64,000 nucleotides of DNA from Dryocola clanedunensis_A (GTDB lineage Bacteria > Pseudomonadota > Gammaproteobacteria > Enterobacterales > Enterobacteriaceae), in the NCBI GenBank assembly GCA_038405435.1, contig JBBYHZ010000004.1; one strand, 5' to 3'. The notes beneath the pieces were generated by a model that saw only the letters and a list, made by a program, of their open reading frames with translations, had not been told where the DNA came from and ran no database searches. Below, piece after piece: positions 43,135 to 52,302 of this stretch; position 1 is the first letter of the stretch; every line of letters starts with the position of its first letter. The translations under genes and the position numbers were made by a program.

Positions 43135-44055
43135 TTACTTGTACCTGATTGCAGGGTTAATGGCCGCGTAGAGCAGATCCACTACCAGATTGATAACAAT
43201 GAACTCCAGCGAAAAGAGCAGCACTTCCGCCTGGATTACCGGGTAATCACGCATTTCCACAGAGTCCACCAGCAGGCGCCCCAGCCCCGGCCAGTTGAAC
43301 ACTTTTTCGACTACGATAGAGCCGCCGAGCAGAAAACCAAACTGGAGGCCCATCATGGTGACCACCGGGATCATCGCGTTGCGCAGGCCATGTTTGATCA
43401 CCACCAGCGTTTCGCTCACCCCTTTGGCGCGGGCGGTACGCATGTAATCTTCCTGCAGCACGTCAACAAAGGACGCGCGCGTGAAGCGGGCCATTACCGC
43501 AGCCACCGCGGCGCCCAGGGTAACGGAGGGTAAAATATAGTGCTGCCAGGTGTCGGCCCCAACCGTGGGCAGCCAGCCCAGCTCGACGGAAAAGACCTGC
43601 ATCAGCAGCATCCCCAGCGCAAACGCCGGGAAAGAGATCCCCGACACGGCGATGGTCATGCTCAGCCTGTCCGGCCAGCGGTTGCGCCAGACGGCGGAGA
43701 CAATGCCGGTAAACAGCCCAAAAATGACCGCCCACACCATGCTGGTCAGCGTCAGCCAAAGCGTCGGCATAAAGCGGCTGGCAATCTCCTCGGAAACCGG
43801 GCGGTGCGATACCATCGAGGTGCCGAAATCGCCCTTCAGCACGCTGCAGATAAAGTGCAGAAACTGCTGCCAGAGCGGAAGATCCAGGCCCAGCTGTTTA
43901 CGCACCAGCTCAATGACCTGAGCATCCGCCTCCGGCCCGGCAATAATCCGTGCAGGGTCGCCCGGCAGCATGTGGACAAACAGAAACACCAGCACCGCCA
44001 CGATTAGCAGCGTAGGAATGAGACCCAGCAGGCGCTTAAGGAAATAGTTAAACAA
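43135..44055 (-). CDS. gsiC: Glutathione ABC transporter permease GsiC
   Basis: Inner-membrane permease of the glutathione importer. The frame is open to an ATG at 44088, but alignment with E. coli GsiC (MLNYVIKRLLGLIPTL) places the start at TTG 44055 (LFNYFLKRLLG), which has GGAG five bases upstream and gives 306 aa, exactly the E. coli length. The 'HMLPGDPARIIAGPEAD' DppB signature and EAA loop are present. The upstream ATG would fall inside a hairpin region. Confidence 0.92.
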   Translation of the reverse strand: MFNYFLKRLLGLIPTLLIVAVLVFLFVHMLPGDPARIIAGPEADAQVIELVRKQLGLDLPLWQQFLHFICSVLKGDFGTSMVSHRPVSEEIASRFMPTLWLTLTSMVWAVIFGLFTGIVSAVWRNRWPDRLSMTIAVSGISFPAFALGMLLMQVFSVELGWLPTVGADTWQHYILPSVTLGAAVAAVMARFTRASFVDVLQEDYMRTARAKGVSETLVVIKHGLRNAMIPVVTMMGLQFGFLLGGSIVVEKVFNWPGLGRLLVDSVEMRDYPVIQAEVLLFSLEFIVINLVVDLLYAAINPAIRYK

Positions 44056-44074
44056 GGAAGCTCCGTTCACGTAG

Positions 44075-44100
44075 GGCAGGTAGCGCAACCGCTACCTGCC
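44075..44100 (-). promoter_or_regulatory. Strong intercistronic hairpin between gsiB and gsiC
   Basis: GGCAGGTAGCG (44075-44085) pairs perfectly over 11 bp with CGCTACCTGCC (44090-44100) around CAAC. With the adjacent REP-like palindrome it forms two stems after gsiB. Such stems usually protect the upstream message, keeping the binding protein more abundant than the permeases. Confidence 0.7.
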
Positions 44101-44108
44101 GTATTCCC

Positions 44109-44135
44109 GGTGGATGACGCATGTGCTTATCCACC
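44109..44135. repeat. REP-like palindrome within gsi operon
   Basis: GGTGGAT (44109-44115) and ATCCACC (44129-44135) flank GACGCATGTGCTT. It is the only copy of the family seen inside an operon in this window. Confidence 0.7.
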
Positions 44136-44155
44136 CTACAACACCAGCTTCGATG

Positions 44156-45694
44156 CTATTTCAAATCCGCATCGTCAAAGCTGAACCCGGTATCCGGCAT
44201 CACGTAGAAACCGGTCAGGTTCTTGCTGTGGGCAGAAACCAGTTTTTCCACCACCAGCGGCACCCACGGGGACTCTTTCCAGATGGTATCCTGGGCGTCC
44301 TTGTAGAGCTTCGCCTTCTCGTCGCGGTTGGTGGTTTTCAGCGCGTCCGTCAGATCTTTATCTACCTGCGGATTGCTGTAGAACGCGGTGTTGAACAGCG
44401 TTGGCGGCCAGTTCTGCGAGGCAAACAGCGGCGACAGCGCCCAGTCCGCTTCGCCGGTGGAGGCCGTCCAGCCGGTGTAGAACATTCTTACGCCGCTTTC
44501 GGCCTGCCCTTTGCCTTCCACTTCGGCGGAGCGCTGTCCGGCATCCATCGCCGTCACTTTTACCTTGATGCCCACCTGCGCCAGCTGCTGCTGGGTAAAC
44601 TGGAGAACCTTCTGCGCGGTGCTGTGGTTGTGGGAGGACCAGAGCGTCGTTTCGAATCCGTTCGGGAAGCCCGCTTCCTTCAGCAGCGCCTTCGCCTTAG
44701 CCGGATCGTACGGCCACGGCTGGTATTTTTCTGAGAAGTCGATGGACGGCGGCACCACGCCCTGCGCCGGGGTCGCATAGCCCGCAAAGGCCACCTTCAC
44801 CAGTGCCTGACGGTTGATGGCGTAGTTAATCGCCTCGCGCACCTTCGGATTATCAAACGGCTTCTGCGTCACGTTCATGCTGATATAGCGCTGCATGATG
44901 GACGGTGAGGCAACCAGATCCAGCTTGTCGTTTTTCTCCAGGCGCGCGGCCTGCTCGTAAGGGATCGGGAAGGCAAACTGCGCTTCACCGGTTTGCAGCA
45001 TTGCCGCGCGGGTATTGTTGTCCACCACCGGACGCCAGGTGATGGTGTCCAGCAGCGGCCGCCCCTGCTTCCAGTAGCCGGTAAATTTCTTCACCTTCAC
45101 AAAATCCGTCTGGTTCCAGGTATCAAGCTGGAACGGGCCGGTCCCCACCGGGTGGAAACCAATATCTTTGCCGTATTTTTTCAGCGCCGCAGGGGAGATC
45201 ATCGCCGTCGCCGGGTGGGCAAGGATATTGATAAACGCCGAGAACGGCTGTTTTAAGGTAATTTTTACCGTCGTCGCATCTACCGCTTCAGTTTTCGCAA
45301 TGGCTTTATAGAGGTTGTAGCGCTTAAGGTGGTTTTCCGGGTCGCTTGCGCGGTCGAGGTTTACCTTCACCGCTTCGGCGTTAAAGTCCGTGCCGTCCTG
45401 GAACTTCACGTCGGGACGCAGTTTGATGGTGTACACCAGCCCGTCGTCAGACACTTTATAGCTCTCCGCCAGCACGTTTTGCAGCTTCATGTCTTTATCG
45501 AGGCCAAACAGCCCCTGATAAAACGACTTCGCCACCGCCTGGGAGAGCGTGTCGTTGGCGTCGTAAGGATCGAGCGTAGTGAAGTTGGAGGCAACCGCTA
45601 CCACGACATCCTTGGCGGCAAACGCCGGTGCGGCGAAGACGGAGGACGCAAGGCCCGCCGCCAGCAGCCATTTAGTATGCACGTTCAGTTTCAT
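44156..45694 (-). CDS. gsiB: Glutathione-binding periplasmic protein GsiB
   Basis: Periplasmic receptor of 512 aa (SBP_bac_5 family) with a signal peptide ending 'AAPAFA/AKD'. It binds glutathione for the GsiABCD importer. 'NFTTLDPYDANDTLSQAVAKSFYQGLFGLD' and 'YTIKLRPDVKFQDGTDFNAEAV' are typical of GsiB. AGGAG precedes ATG 45694. It follows gsiA after 23 bases. Confidence 0.95.
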   Translation of the reverse strand: MKLNVHTKWLLAAGLASSVFAAPAFAAKDVVVAVASNFTTLDPYDANDTLSQAVAKSFYQGLFGLDKDMKLQNVLAESYKVSDDGLVYTIKLRPDVKFQDGTDFNAEAVKVNLDRASDPENHLKRYNLYKAIAKTEAVDATTVKITLKQPFSAFINILAHPATAMISPAALKKYGKDIGFHPVGTGPFQLDTWNQTDFVKVKKFTGYWKQGRPLLDTITWRPVVDNNTRAAMLQTGEAQFAFPIPYEQAARLEKNDKLDLVASPSIMQRYISMNVTQKPFDNPKVREAINYAINRQALVKVAFAGYATPAQGVVPPSIDFSEKYQPWPYDPAKAKALLKEAGFPNGFETTLWSSHNHSTAQKVLQFTQQQLAQVGIKVKVTAMDAGQRSAEVEGKGQAESGVRMFYTGWTASTGEADWALSPLFASQNWPPTLFNTAFYSNPQVDKDLTDALKTTNRDEKAKLYKDAQDTIWKESPWVPLVVEKLVSAHSKNLTGFYVMPDTGFSFDDADLK

Positions 45695-45717
45695 TGTTAT
45701 TCTCCTGTTGTCCCTGC

Positions 45718-47592
45718 CTAAATACGGTTATCGCTGCTGCCTATCGGGTGGCGGGCGACAAAATGCCCCGGCCCTACGGCAACCAGCGGTGCGACGAGCG
45801 GTTCATCCCCGATGCTGCGCGTGTTGCTCGGGATCTCGTCGGAAAGCAAAACGGGGTTCGGCCGACGGTGCGCCGGATCCGCAACCGGCACGGCCGCCAT
45901 CAGCCTGCGGGTATACGGGTGCTGCGGGTTTTCAAACACCTGGCGACGCGGGCCAATTTCGACGATCTGCCCCAGATACATCACTGCCACGCGGTGGCAG
46001 ATCCTCTCCACCACCGCCATGTCGTGGGAGATAAACAGAAAAGCGATGCCAAACTCGCGCTGTAAATCGAGCAGCAAATTAATTATTTGCGCGCGGATAG
46101 AGACGTCCAGCGCCGACACCGACTCATCTGCAATCACCACCTTTGGATTTAGCGCCAGCGCCCTCGCGATACAGATACGCTGCCGCTGCCCGCCGGAAAA
46201 CTCGTGCGGGTAGCGCCACGCGTGCTCGGGCAGTAACCCCACCCGCTCCAGCAGCCACGCCACTCGCTTCTCCGCCTCCGCTTTTGGCATGACGTTATGG
46301 ACCAGCAAGGGCTCCATGATGGAGTAGCCCACCGTCAGGCGCGGGTCGAGCGAGGCGTAGGGATCCTGGAAGATAAACTGAATGTCCCTGCGGACGTGCT
46401 GCATCTGCGCGTTGGGCAGATTATCAATGCGCTGGCCGTTGAAGCTGATGCTTCCGCCCTGGTTTTCAACCAGCCGCAGCAGGGAGCGGCCGGTAGTGGA
46501 TTTACCGCTGCCGGATTCGCCCACCAGCCCCAGCGTTTCGCCGGGCCACAGGTCGAAGCTCACCTTTTCTACCGCGTGGACCTGCTTCGTCACGCGGTTC
46601 AGAATGCCGCTGCGGATATCAAAGCGGGTGGTAAGATCCCGGACTTCAAGAACGGGGCCAGCCCCTTCGGGAATGGTGTTCTGCTCGGTTTCCGGCTCAT
46701 GCTTTTCTGGATCGTTCGGATTCAGAAGGGGGAATTTGCGCGGCAGATCCGAGCCTTTCATGGAGCCCAGGCGCGGCACGGCGGAGAGCAGCGCTTTGGT
46801 GTAGGGATGAACGGGCGCACGAAATATTTGCTCAACGCTGCCGGTTTCCACCGCTTCCCCGCGATACATCACCAGCACGCGGTCGGCGATGTCCGCCACC
46901 ACGCCCATATCGTGGGTGATAAAAATTACCCCCATCTGCATTTCATCCTGCAGCACGCGGATGAGCTGGAGGATCTGCGCCTGAATGGTGACGTCCAGCG
47001 CCGTTGTCGGCTCATCGGCAATCAGCACCGCCGGGCGGCACGAGAGCGCCATGGCGATCATCACCCGCTGGCGCATCCCGCCGGAGAGCTGATGCGGATA
47101 GCGGCCCAGAATGGCCTTCGCCTCGGGGATGCGCACGCGCTCCAGCATCCGCTGGGCCTCAAGCAGCGCCGCGCCCTTATCCAGGCCCTGGTGCAGACGG
47201 ATAGATTCAGCGATTTGCTCGCCCACCGGGAACACCGGGTTGAGGGAGGTCATCGGCTCCTGAAATATCATCGCGATATCCGCGCCGCGCACGTCGCGCA
47301 TCTGGGCGTTGCTCAGCTCGTTGGGTTTAATGACCTGTTTATTGCGGCGGCGCAGAAGGAAAGCTTCGCTGTCCACCAGCCCCCCGGACTGCTCCAGCAG
47401 GCGCATCAGCGCCAGCGCGGTCACCGACTTCCCGGAGCCGGACTCACCGACGATAGCCAGCGTTTCCCCTCGTTTAAGATCGAAAGAGAGGTTACGCACC
47501 GCATCGGTGTACGCCTTCTCCTGGCGAAAACGGATGTTCAGGCCGCTGATGGAGAGCACCCGATCCTCAGGCAGTTCATGGCTGTGCGGCAT
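45718..47592 (-). CDS. gsiA: Glutathione ABC transporter ATPase GsiA (duplicated)
   Basis: Cytoplasmic ATPase of 624 aa with two complete ABC domains in one chain (E. coli 623 aa). Both halves show Walker A 'GESGSGKS', a signature 'LSGGMRQR' (first) or 'FSGGQRQR' (second) and Walker B 'IADEPTTALD' or 'IADESVSALD'. ATG 47592 (MPHSHEL, as in E. coli) overlaps the iaaA stop codon; the frame opens two codons upstream. Confidence 0.96.
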   Translation of the reverse strand: MPHSHELPEDRVLSISGLNIRFRQEKAYTDAVRNLSFDLKRGETLAIVGESGSGKSVTALALMRLLEQSGGLVDSEAFLLRRRNKQVIKPNELSNAQMRDVRGADIAMIFQEPMTSLNPVFPVGEQIAESIRLHQGLDKGAALLEAQRMLERVRIPEAKAILGRYPHQLSGGMRQRVMIAMALSCRPAVLIADEPTTALDVTIQAQILQLIRVLQDEMQMGVIFITHDMGVVADIADRVLVMYRGEAVETGSVEQIFRAPVHPYTKALLSAVPRLGSMKGSDLPRKFPLLNPNDPEKHEPETEQNTIPEGAGPVLEVRDLTTRFDIRSGILNRVTKQVHAVEKVSFDLWPGETLGLVGESGSGKSTTGRSLLRLVENQGGSISFNGQRIDNLPNAQMQHVRRDIQFIFQDPYASLDPRLTVGYSIMEPLLVHNVMPKAEAEKRVAWLLERVGLLPEHAWRYPHEFSGGQRQRICIARALALNPKVVIADESVSALDVSIRAQIINLLLDLQREFGIAFLFISHDMAVVERICHRVAVMYLGQIVEIGPRRQVFENPQHPYTRRLMAAVPVADPAHRRPNPVLLSDEIPSNTRSIGDEPLVAPLVAVGPGHFVARHPIGSSDNRI

Positions 47593-48545
47593 CAGCACTC
47601 CCGATCACGATAAATACCCACGCTCGGCGCGTCGCCCGCATAACCGTAGCCGCGATACATTCCTTCGCTGTTAAACGGCAGCGCCACGTTGCCTTCGCTG
47701 TCGATGGCAATGACCCCGCCTTCGCCCTCCAGCGCCGGAAGCTTCTCCATCACCACGCGTTCGGTGGCCTGGTGCAGGCTCAGCCCGCCGTATTCCATTA
47801 GCGCGGCGATGTCGTAGGCGGCAAGCGTGCGCATAAAGACTTCGCCCGTCCCGGTGCAGGAGACGGCGACGTTGGCGTTGTTGGCGTAGCAGCCCGCGCC
47901 GATAATCGGCGAATCGCCCACCCGGCCGGGCTGTTTATTCGTCATGCCGCCGGTAGAGGTAGCGGCGGCAAGGTTACCGAATTTATCCAGCGCGACTGCG
48001 CCGACGGTGCCGAATTTCTGGTCTGGATCGAGAGGCTCACCGCCGGAGTGATCCAGCACGGTTTGCTGATTATCCCGCGCGCGCTGGAGCTGTTCCCAGC
48101 GTTCCGGGGTAGAAAAGATGTCCGGTGAAACGGCTTCAAACCCCTGCTGCTGCGCAAAGGCTTCTGCGCCCTCGCCGATTAACAGCACGTGCGGGCTGTG
48201 CTCCAGCACCTTCCGGGCGGCAAGAATGGGGTTGCGGATGTGGCTGACGCCCGCGACGGCTCCGGCGTTCAGCGTATTGCCGTCCATGACGCAGGCATCC
48301 AGCTCGTGGGTGCCCGTGTGGGTAAATACCGCACCGATCCCCGCGTTGAACAACGGGTTCTCTTCCAGCAGGCGTACCGCCTCGGTGACCGCGTCCAGCG
48401 CGCTGCCGTCGGCTTCAAGAATCGCCTGGCCCGCTTCGATAATGTCCGACAATGCCCGGATGTACTGCTGCTCTTTCTCAACGCTCAGCTGCGAGCGCGT
48501 GATGGCACCTGCTCCGCCGTGGATGGCGATTACCGCTTTGTTCAT
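47592..48545 (-). CDS. iaaA: Isoaspartyl peptidase/L-asparaginase IaaA
   Basis: N-terminal nucleophile hydrolase of 317 aa (E. coli 321) that cleaves isoaspartyl dipeptides and asparagine. The precursor self-cleaves before the catalytic Thr180 in 'KFGTVGAVALD'. The substrate pocket motif 'GNGGMT-like TSTGGMTNKQPGRVGDSP' is recognisable. It heads the gsi operon, as in E. coli, and diverges from moeA across a 214-bp region. Confidence 0.95.
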   Translation of the reverse strand: MNKAVIAIHGGAGAITRSQLSVEKEQQYIRALSDIIEAGQAILEADGSALDAVTEAVRLLEENPLFNAGIGAVFTHTGTHELDACVMDGNTLNAGAVAGVSHIRNPILAARKVLEHSPHVLLIGEGAEAFAQQQGFEAVSPDIFSTPERWEQLQRARDNQQTVLDHSGGEPLDPDQKFGTVGAVALDKFGNLAAATSTGGMTNKQPGRVGDSPIIGAGCYANNANVAVSCTGTGEVFMRTLAAYDIAALMEYGGLSLHQATERVVMEKLPALEGEGGVIAIDSEGNVALPFNSEGMYRGYGYAGDAPSVGIYRDREC

Positions 48546-48759
48546 AACGACATAGCCTTGTCATAGTTATCAGGGGCTGCGTTTTTTCTATAAATATCAG
48601 AATCGTTGCGAATTCCTCATACGATTTTTGAATATAGAAAGATGTAAAAGTGTTGTAAAGAAAATTGACCTCTCGCCGCACCCCGAATGGAACGTTCAGT
48701 CGCTGAGCTTTATCTGCCATAATATGCCCCTCACTTTGCCCCCGCCGCAGGAGTTTTTC

Positions 48760-49992
48760 ATGGAATTTACCGCCGGGCTGATCCCCCTTGAAGCCGCGAT
48801 GGAGCAGATGCTTTCGCGCATCGTGCCTGTCACCGAAACCCAGACCGTCCCTTTATTACAGGCTAACGGGCGCATTACGGCGCACCCTGTCACGTCGCCA
48901 ATTGACGTCCCTGGCTTTGATAACTCCGCGATGGACGGCTACGCGGTGCGCATGACCGATATCGCCGTGGGCGGCGCGCTGCCGGTTGCCGGAAAAGCTT
49001 TCGCCGGGCAGCCGTTTACCGGCGAGTGGCCGGAGGGAACCTGCATAAGAATTATGACCGGAGCCCCGGTGCCAGCGGGCGCACAGGCGGTGGTGATGCA
49101 GGAAGAGACGGAAGTCACCGAAAGCGGCGTGCGCATTAACGCAGCCGTCACCAACGGCCAGAACATTCGTCTGCGCGGCGAAGATATTCGTCGGGATGGC
49201 AGCGTGCTGCCTGCAGGAAAGAAACTGACCGCCGCCGAGCTGCCGCTTATCGCCTCGCTGGGCATCCCGGAAGTCGAAGTCGTGCGCAAAGTTCGCGCTG
49301 CGGTATTCTCCACCGGCGATGAGCTGCAGCTGCCGGGCCAGCCGCTGGGCGAAGGGCAAATCTACGATACCAACCGCCTTGCGGTGCACCTGATGCTCGA
49401 GCAGCTGGGCTGCGAAGTTATCGATTTAGGGATTATTAAGGATGATCCTGAAGCCCTGCGTGCCGCTTTTATCGAGGCGGACAGCCAGGCGGATGTGGTG
49501 ATCAGCAGCGGCGGCGTCTCCGTCGGTGAAGCCGATTACACCAAACAGCTGCTCGAAGAGCTGGGTGAAGTTGGCTTCTGGAAGCTGGCGATCAAGCCAG
49601 GTAAGCCTTTCGCCTTTGGGCGTCTGCAAAACAGCTGGTTCTGCGGCCTGCCGGGCAACCCCGTCTCTGCTGCCCTCACCTTCTATCAGCTGGTGCAGCC
49701 GCTGCTGGCTAAGCTCAGCGGCCAGCAGGGGAATGCGCTGCCTCCGCGCCAGCGCGCCCGCACCGTCGGCCGCCTGAAAAAAGCGCCGGGTCGTCTGGAT
49801 TTCCAGCGCGGCATTATGCGCCGGGCCGAAGACGGCCAGCTGGAAGTGCTCAGCACCGGCCATCAGGGATCGCATATCTTCAGCTCATTCAGCCAGGCGA
49901 ACTGCTTTATCGTGCTTGAACGCGAGCGCGGCAGCGTGGAAGCCGGTGACTGGGTGGAGATCGAGCCGTTTAACGCGCTGTTCGGAGGCTGA
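48760..49992 (+). CDS. moeA: Molybdopterin molybdenumtransferase MoeA
   Basis: Cytoplasmic enzyme of 410 aa (E. coli 411) that inserts molybdate into adenylylated molybdopterin. Conserved motifs are 'DVPGFDNSAMDGYAV', 'IRIMTGAPVP', 'STGDEL', 'SSGGVSVGEADY' and 'CGLPGNPVSA'. ATG 48760 gives MEFTAGL, matching E. coli, with GCAGGAG ahead; the frame is open upstream without conservation. The product serves the molybdenum hydroxylase encoded at 19458-24036, among others. The gene is followed by moeB after two bases. Confidence 0.97.
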   Translation: MEFTAGLIPLEAAMEQMLSRIVPVTETQTVPLLQANGRITAHPVTSPIDVPGFDNSAMDGYAVRMTDIAVGGALPVAGKAFAGQPFTGEWPEGTCIRIMTGAPVPAGAQAVVMQEETEVTESGVRINAAVTNGQNIRLRGEDIRRDGSVLPAGKKLTAAELPLIASLGIPEVEVVRKVRAAVFSTGDELQLPGQPLGEGQIYDTNRLAVHLMLEQLGCEVIDLGIIKDDPEALRAAFIEADSQADVVISSGGVSVGEADYTKQLLEELGEVGFWKLAIKPGKPFAFGRLQNSWFCGLPGNPVSAALTFYQLVQPLLAKLSGQQGNALPPRQRARTVGRLKKAPGRLDFQRGIMRRAEDGQLEVLSTGHQGSHIFSSFSQANCFIVLERERGSVEAGDWVEIEPFNALFGG

Positions 49993-49994
49993 CC

Positions 49995-50756
49995 GTGGCA
50001 GAAGAGCTCAGCGACGGCGAAATGCTGCGCTACAACCGGCAGATTATTCTGCGCGGCTTCGACTTTGACGGGCAGGAAGCGCTGAAGGCAGCCCGCGTGC
50101 TGGTCGTCGGCCTCGGCGGCCTGGGCTGCGCCGCCGCGCAGTATCTTGCGGCGGCAGGCGTGGGCCATCTCACGCTGCTGGATTTCGACACCGTGGCGCT
50201 GTCCAATCTGCAACGTCAGACCCTGCACAGCGATGCGACCATCGGAAAGCCAAAGGTGGAGTCCGCCCGCGACGCGTTGACGGTTATCAACCCTCACGTT
50301 TCGCTTGCGGTTATCAACGCCCTGCTCGATGAGCAACGGCTGGCGGATGAAGTTGTCCGCCACGACCTGGTGCTGGACTGCACGGATAACGTGGCTATTC
50401 GCAATCAGCTGAACCACTGCTGTTTTCACGCGAAGAAGCCGCTGGTCAGCGGCGCCGCTATCCGCATGGAAGGGCAAATCAGCGTCTTTACCTATCAGGA
50501 AAACGAACCCTGCTACCGCTGCCTGAGCCGCCTGTTCGGCGAAAATGCGCTGACCTGCGTCGAGGCGGGCGTGATGTCCCCGCTGGTGGGCGTGATAGGT
50601 TCGCTGCAGGCAATGGAAGCGATAAAGCTGCTGACGAACTACGGCACGCCCGCGAGTGGAAAAATAGTGATGTACGACGCCATGACCTGCCAGTTCCGCG
50701 AGATGAAGCTGGCGCGGAGTGCGCAGTGCGAGGTTTGCGGCTCTCGCTCATCGTAA
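49995..50756 (+). CDS. moeB: Molybdopterin-synthase adenylyltransferase MoeB
   Basis: E1-like enzyme of 253 aa that adenylates the C-terminal glycine of MoaD. It has the nucleotide loop 'VGLGGLGCAAAQYL', the 'LDCTDNVAIRNQLN' segment and zinc ligands CYRC and CEVC. The start codon is GTG 49995, two bases after the moeA stop. It ends in a 64-bp gap with a strong hairpin that faces the fimbrial regulators. Confidence 0.97.
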   Translation: MAEELSDGEMLRYNRQIILRGFDFDGQEALKAARVLVVGLGGLGCAAAQYLAAAGVGHLTLLDFDTVALSNLQRQTLHSDATIGKPKVESARDALTVINPHVSLAVINALLDEQRLADEVVRHDLVLDCTDNVAIRNQLNHCCFHAKKPLVSGAAIRMEGQISVFTYQENEPCYRCLSRLFGENALTCVEAGVMSPLVGVIGSLQAMEAIKLLTNYGTPASGKIVMYDAMTCQFREMKLARSAQCEVCGSRSS

Positions 50757-50770
50757 AGCCCGCGCTATGC

Positions 50771-50807
50771 ACTCTTCGCAGGTTTGTCATTACGGCCTGC
50801 GAAGAGT
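50771..50807. terminator. Hairpin between moeB and fimbrial operon
   Basis: ACTCTTCGCAGG (50771-50782) pairs perfectly with CCTGCGAAGAGT (50796-50807) around a 13-nt loop. It lies between two convergent transcription units and probably insulates both; no U-tract is present. Confidence 0.65.
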
Positions 50808-50820
50808 AGCAATACACCTC

Positions 50821-51489
50821 TTATCCTTTTGCAAAACGCTGGACGAACCTGGAGCGCAGCGAAAACAGCTCGCTGTCGCTGTGCACGTGAAGTTTTCGCA
50901 TCGCGTTGCATTTGTGGGCGCTGATGGTCTTCACGCTACGGTGCTTGCGCTCCGCTATCTGGCTTAGGCTCAACCCGCTGAACAGGTAGCTCAGCACGTC
51001 GTTTTCGCTGCGCGTCAGCGGGCTTGCGCTGCTTCCACCGCTAATCGTATTGCAGGCCAGGGCTGAGCCGATGGCGGGGCTCAGCACTCTCTCCCCCTTG
51101 ATGACCCTTTTGATGAACTCCCGCACCATAGACAAATCGTCGCTGCGGGCAATCATGCTGATATTTTTCAGCATGAGTAATTTGTGAAGCACTTCGTTCT
51201 CTTTGCAAAGGGTATAGACAATGATTTTCTGGTGGGGGAAGGACTGGCACAGCGCGTAGAGGTTTTTACAACCCTGCTCTACCGTCTCCTTCTGGCCGTT
51301 CAGCTCGCTTATCAGCAGGTCGACCGGCTGATAGTGGAAGCGCTCGCGGGCCTTTTCAAGGCTGGTGTCCTGGGTGATCTGAATGTCACCGCATTCCAGC
51401 TCGCTAACCAGGCTGGCCAGCCCTTCGAGCGCCAGAGGACAGCGATCCATCAGGGCGATGGTCAGGGGGTGTTGGGTTAATGGCTGCAT
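50821..51489 (-). CDS. LuxR-family regulator with degenerate receiver domain (second of pair)
   Basis: A 222-aa protein: receiver-like domain in about residues 8-125 and a LuxR/GerE helix-turn-helix in 150-215 ('LTRSENDVLSYLFSGLSLSQIAERKHRSVKTISAHKCNAMRKL'). The expected phospho-acceptor Asp appears replaced by Glu in 'DLLISELNG', so it may not need phosphorylation. ATG 51489 has AAGGAG six bases upstream; the longer frame to 51534 lacks one. It closes the fimbrial operon and resembles the FimZ/FimW/MatA kind of fimbrial regulators in architecture. Confidence 0.85.
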   Translation of the reverse strand: MQPLTQHPLTIALMDRCPLALEGLASLVSELECGDIQITQDTSLEKARERFHYQPVDLLISELNGQKETVEQGCKNLYALCQSFPHQKIIVYTLCKENEVLHKLLMLKNISMIARSDDLSMVREFIKRVIKGERVLSPAIGSALACNTISGGSSASPLTRSENDVLSYLFSGLSLSQIAERKHRSVKTISAHKCNAMRKLHVHSDSELFSLRSRFVQRFAKG

Positions 51490-51540
51490 AAAGTTCTCCT
51501 TCTTTAAACGCTTATTCATCCTGAAGATGCGCACTGCCAG

Positions 51541-52236
51541 CTAGCAGGAAAGCGCGGGGTCCGTATTGATAAGCCACTTTCCCTGAATAAACAGTTCGCC
51601 ATCGTTACGAAAGCCGAGCTTTTGCATGACATTACGCTTGTGCGTGCTGACGGTTCGCACGTCCCTGTGCAATACCTGGGCTACGCTGGTGACGCTCTTA
51701 CCGGAAAAGAGCAGGCACAGTACATCCAGCTCCCGCAAGGTGAGCGGCTTAAGGCAAGGCTGCGCCTGTTCAAGGATGCTGCGGACTTTGAAGCTGTAAC
51801 CTTTGCGGCCCGACAGGACGGTTCGTACAGACTGCGCCAGAGCGTTAGCGGGCTCCTGTTTTAATAAGATCCCCCTTACCTCCGCCGCGCTCAGCAGCTG
51901 CAGCAGCTGCGGCTCCTCCATCCCGGTACAGATCACCAGCCGACAGCGAGGCCACTTGTACTGCCAGAGCGTAATAAGCTTCAGCCCGTCCAGAACGGAC
52001 TCTCCCTCCCCACAAAGCTCCATGATCAGAATTCGGGGCTGGTAGATATGCATAACGGAGCTGAGCTTCGCTAAGCTGTTTACCTCAATAATCTGCCCTG
52101 TAAACGCGCACTGCTGCTCCAGCACCTTACGCATCCCCCGGGCGGTTATCGCGCAGGGTTCCATAATTATGGCTTTCATGTCACTGCACCCGTTGCCCTG
52201 GCCGGTCGCCGGGTGAGAAGAGTTCGTTTGCATCAT
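51541..52236 (-). CDS. LuxR-family regulator with degenerate receiver domain (first of pair)
   Basis: A protein of about 231 aa with a receiver-like domain ('AIIMEPCAITARGMRKVLE' to 'GILLKQEPANALAQSV') and C-terminal GerE domain ('LTLRELDVLCLLFSGKSVTSVAQVLHRDVRTVSTHKRNVMQKLGF'). As in its neighbour, Glu occupies the phospho-acceptor position ('LIMELCGEG'), while the conserved Lys-x-x-Pro is kept. The true start may be Met20 (MKAIIMEP, 52179). It follows the last pilin gene, so its expression should rise with the fimbrial operon. Confidence 0.83.
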   Translation of the reverse strand: MMQTNSSHPATGQGNGCSDMKAIIMEPCAITARGMRKVLEQQCAFTGQIIEVNSLAKLSSVMHIYQPRILIMELCGEGESVLDGLKLITLWQYKWPRCRLVICTGMEEPQLLQLLSAAEVRGILLKQEPANALAQSVRTVLSGRKGYSFKVRSILEQAQPCLKPLTLRELDVLCLLFSGKSVTSVAQVLHRDVRTVSTHKRNVMQKLGFRNDGELFIQGKWLINTDPALSC

Positions 52237-52302
52237 TTATCTCTGAATCCCTGTGAGAAAGATGATCGTGCCCGGTCAGTTTCGCCTGAGGGGGCTTAGC
52301 TG

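Noticed and set aside
46297..47613. 438-codon frame antisense to gsiA
   Set aside because: Antisense shadow of gsiA with no domain or start signal.
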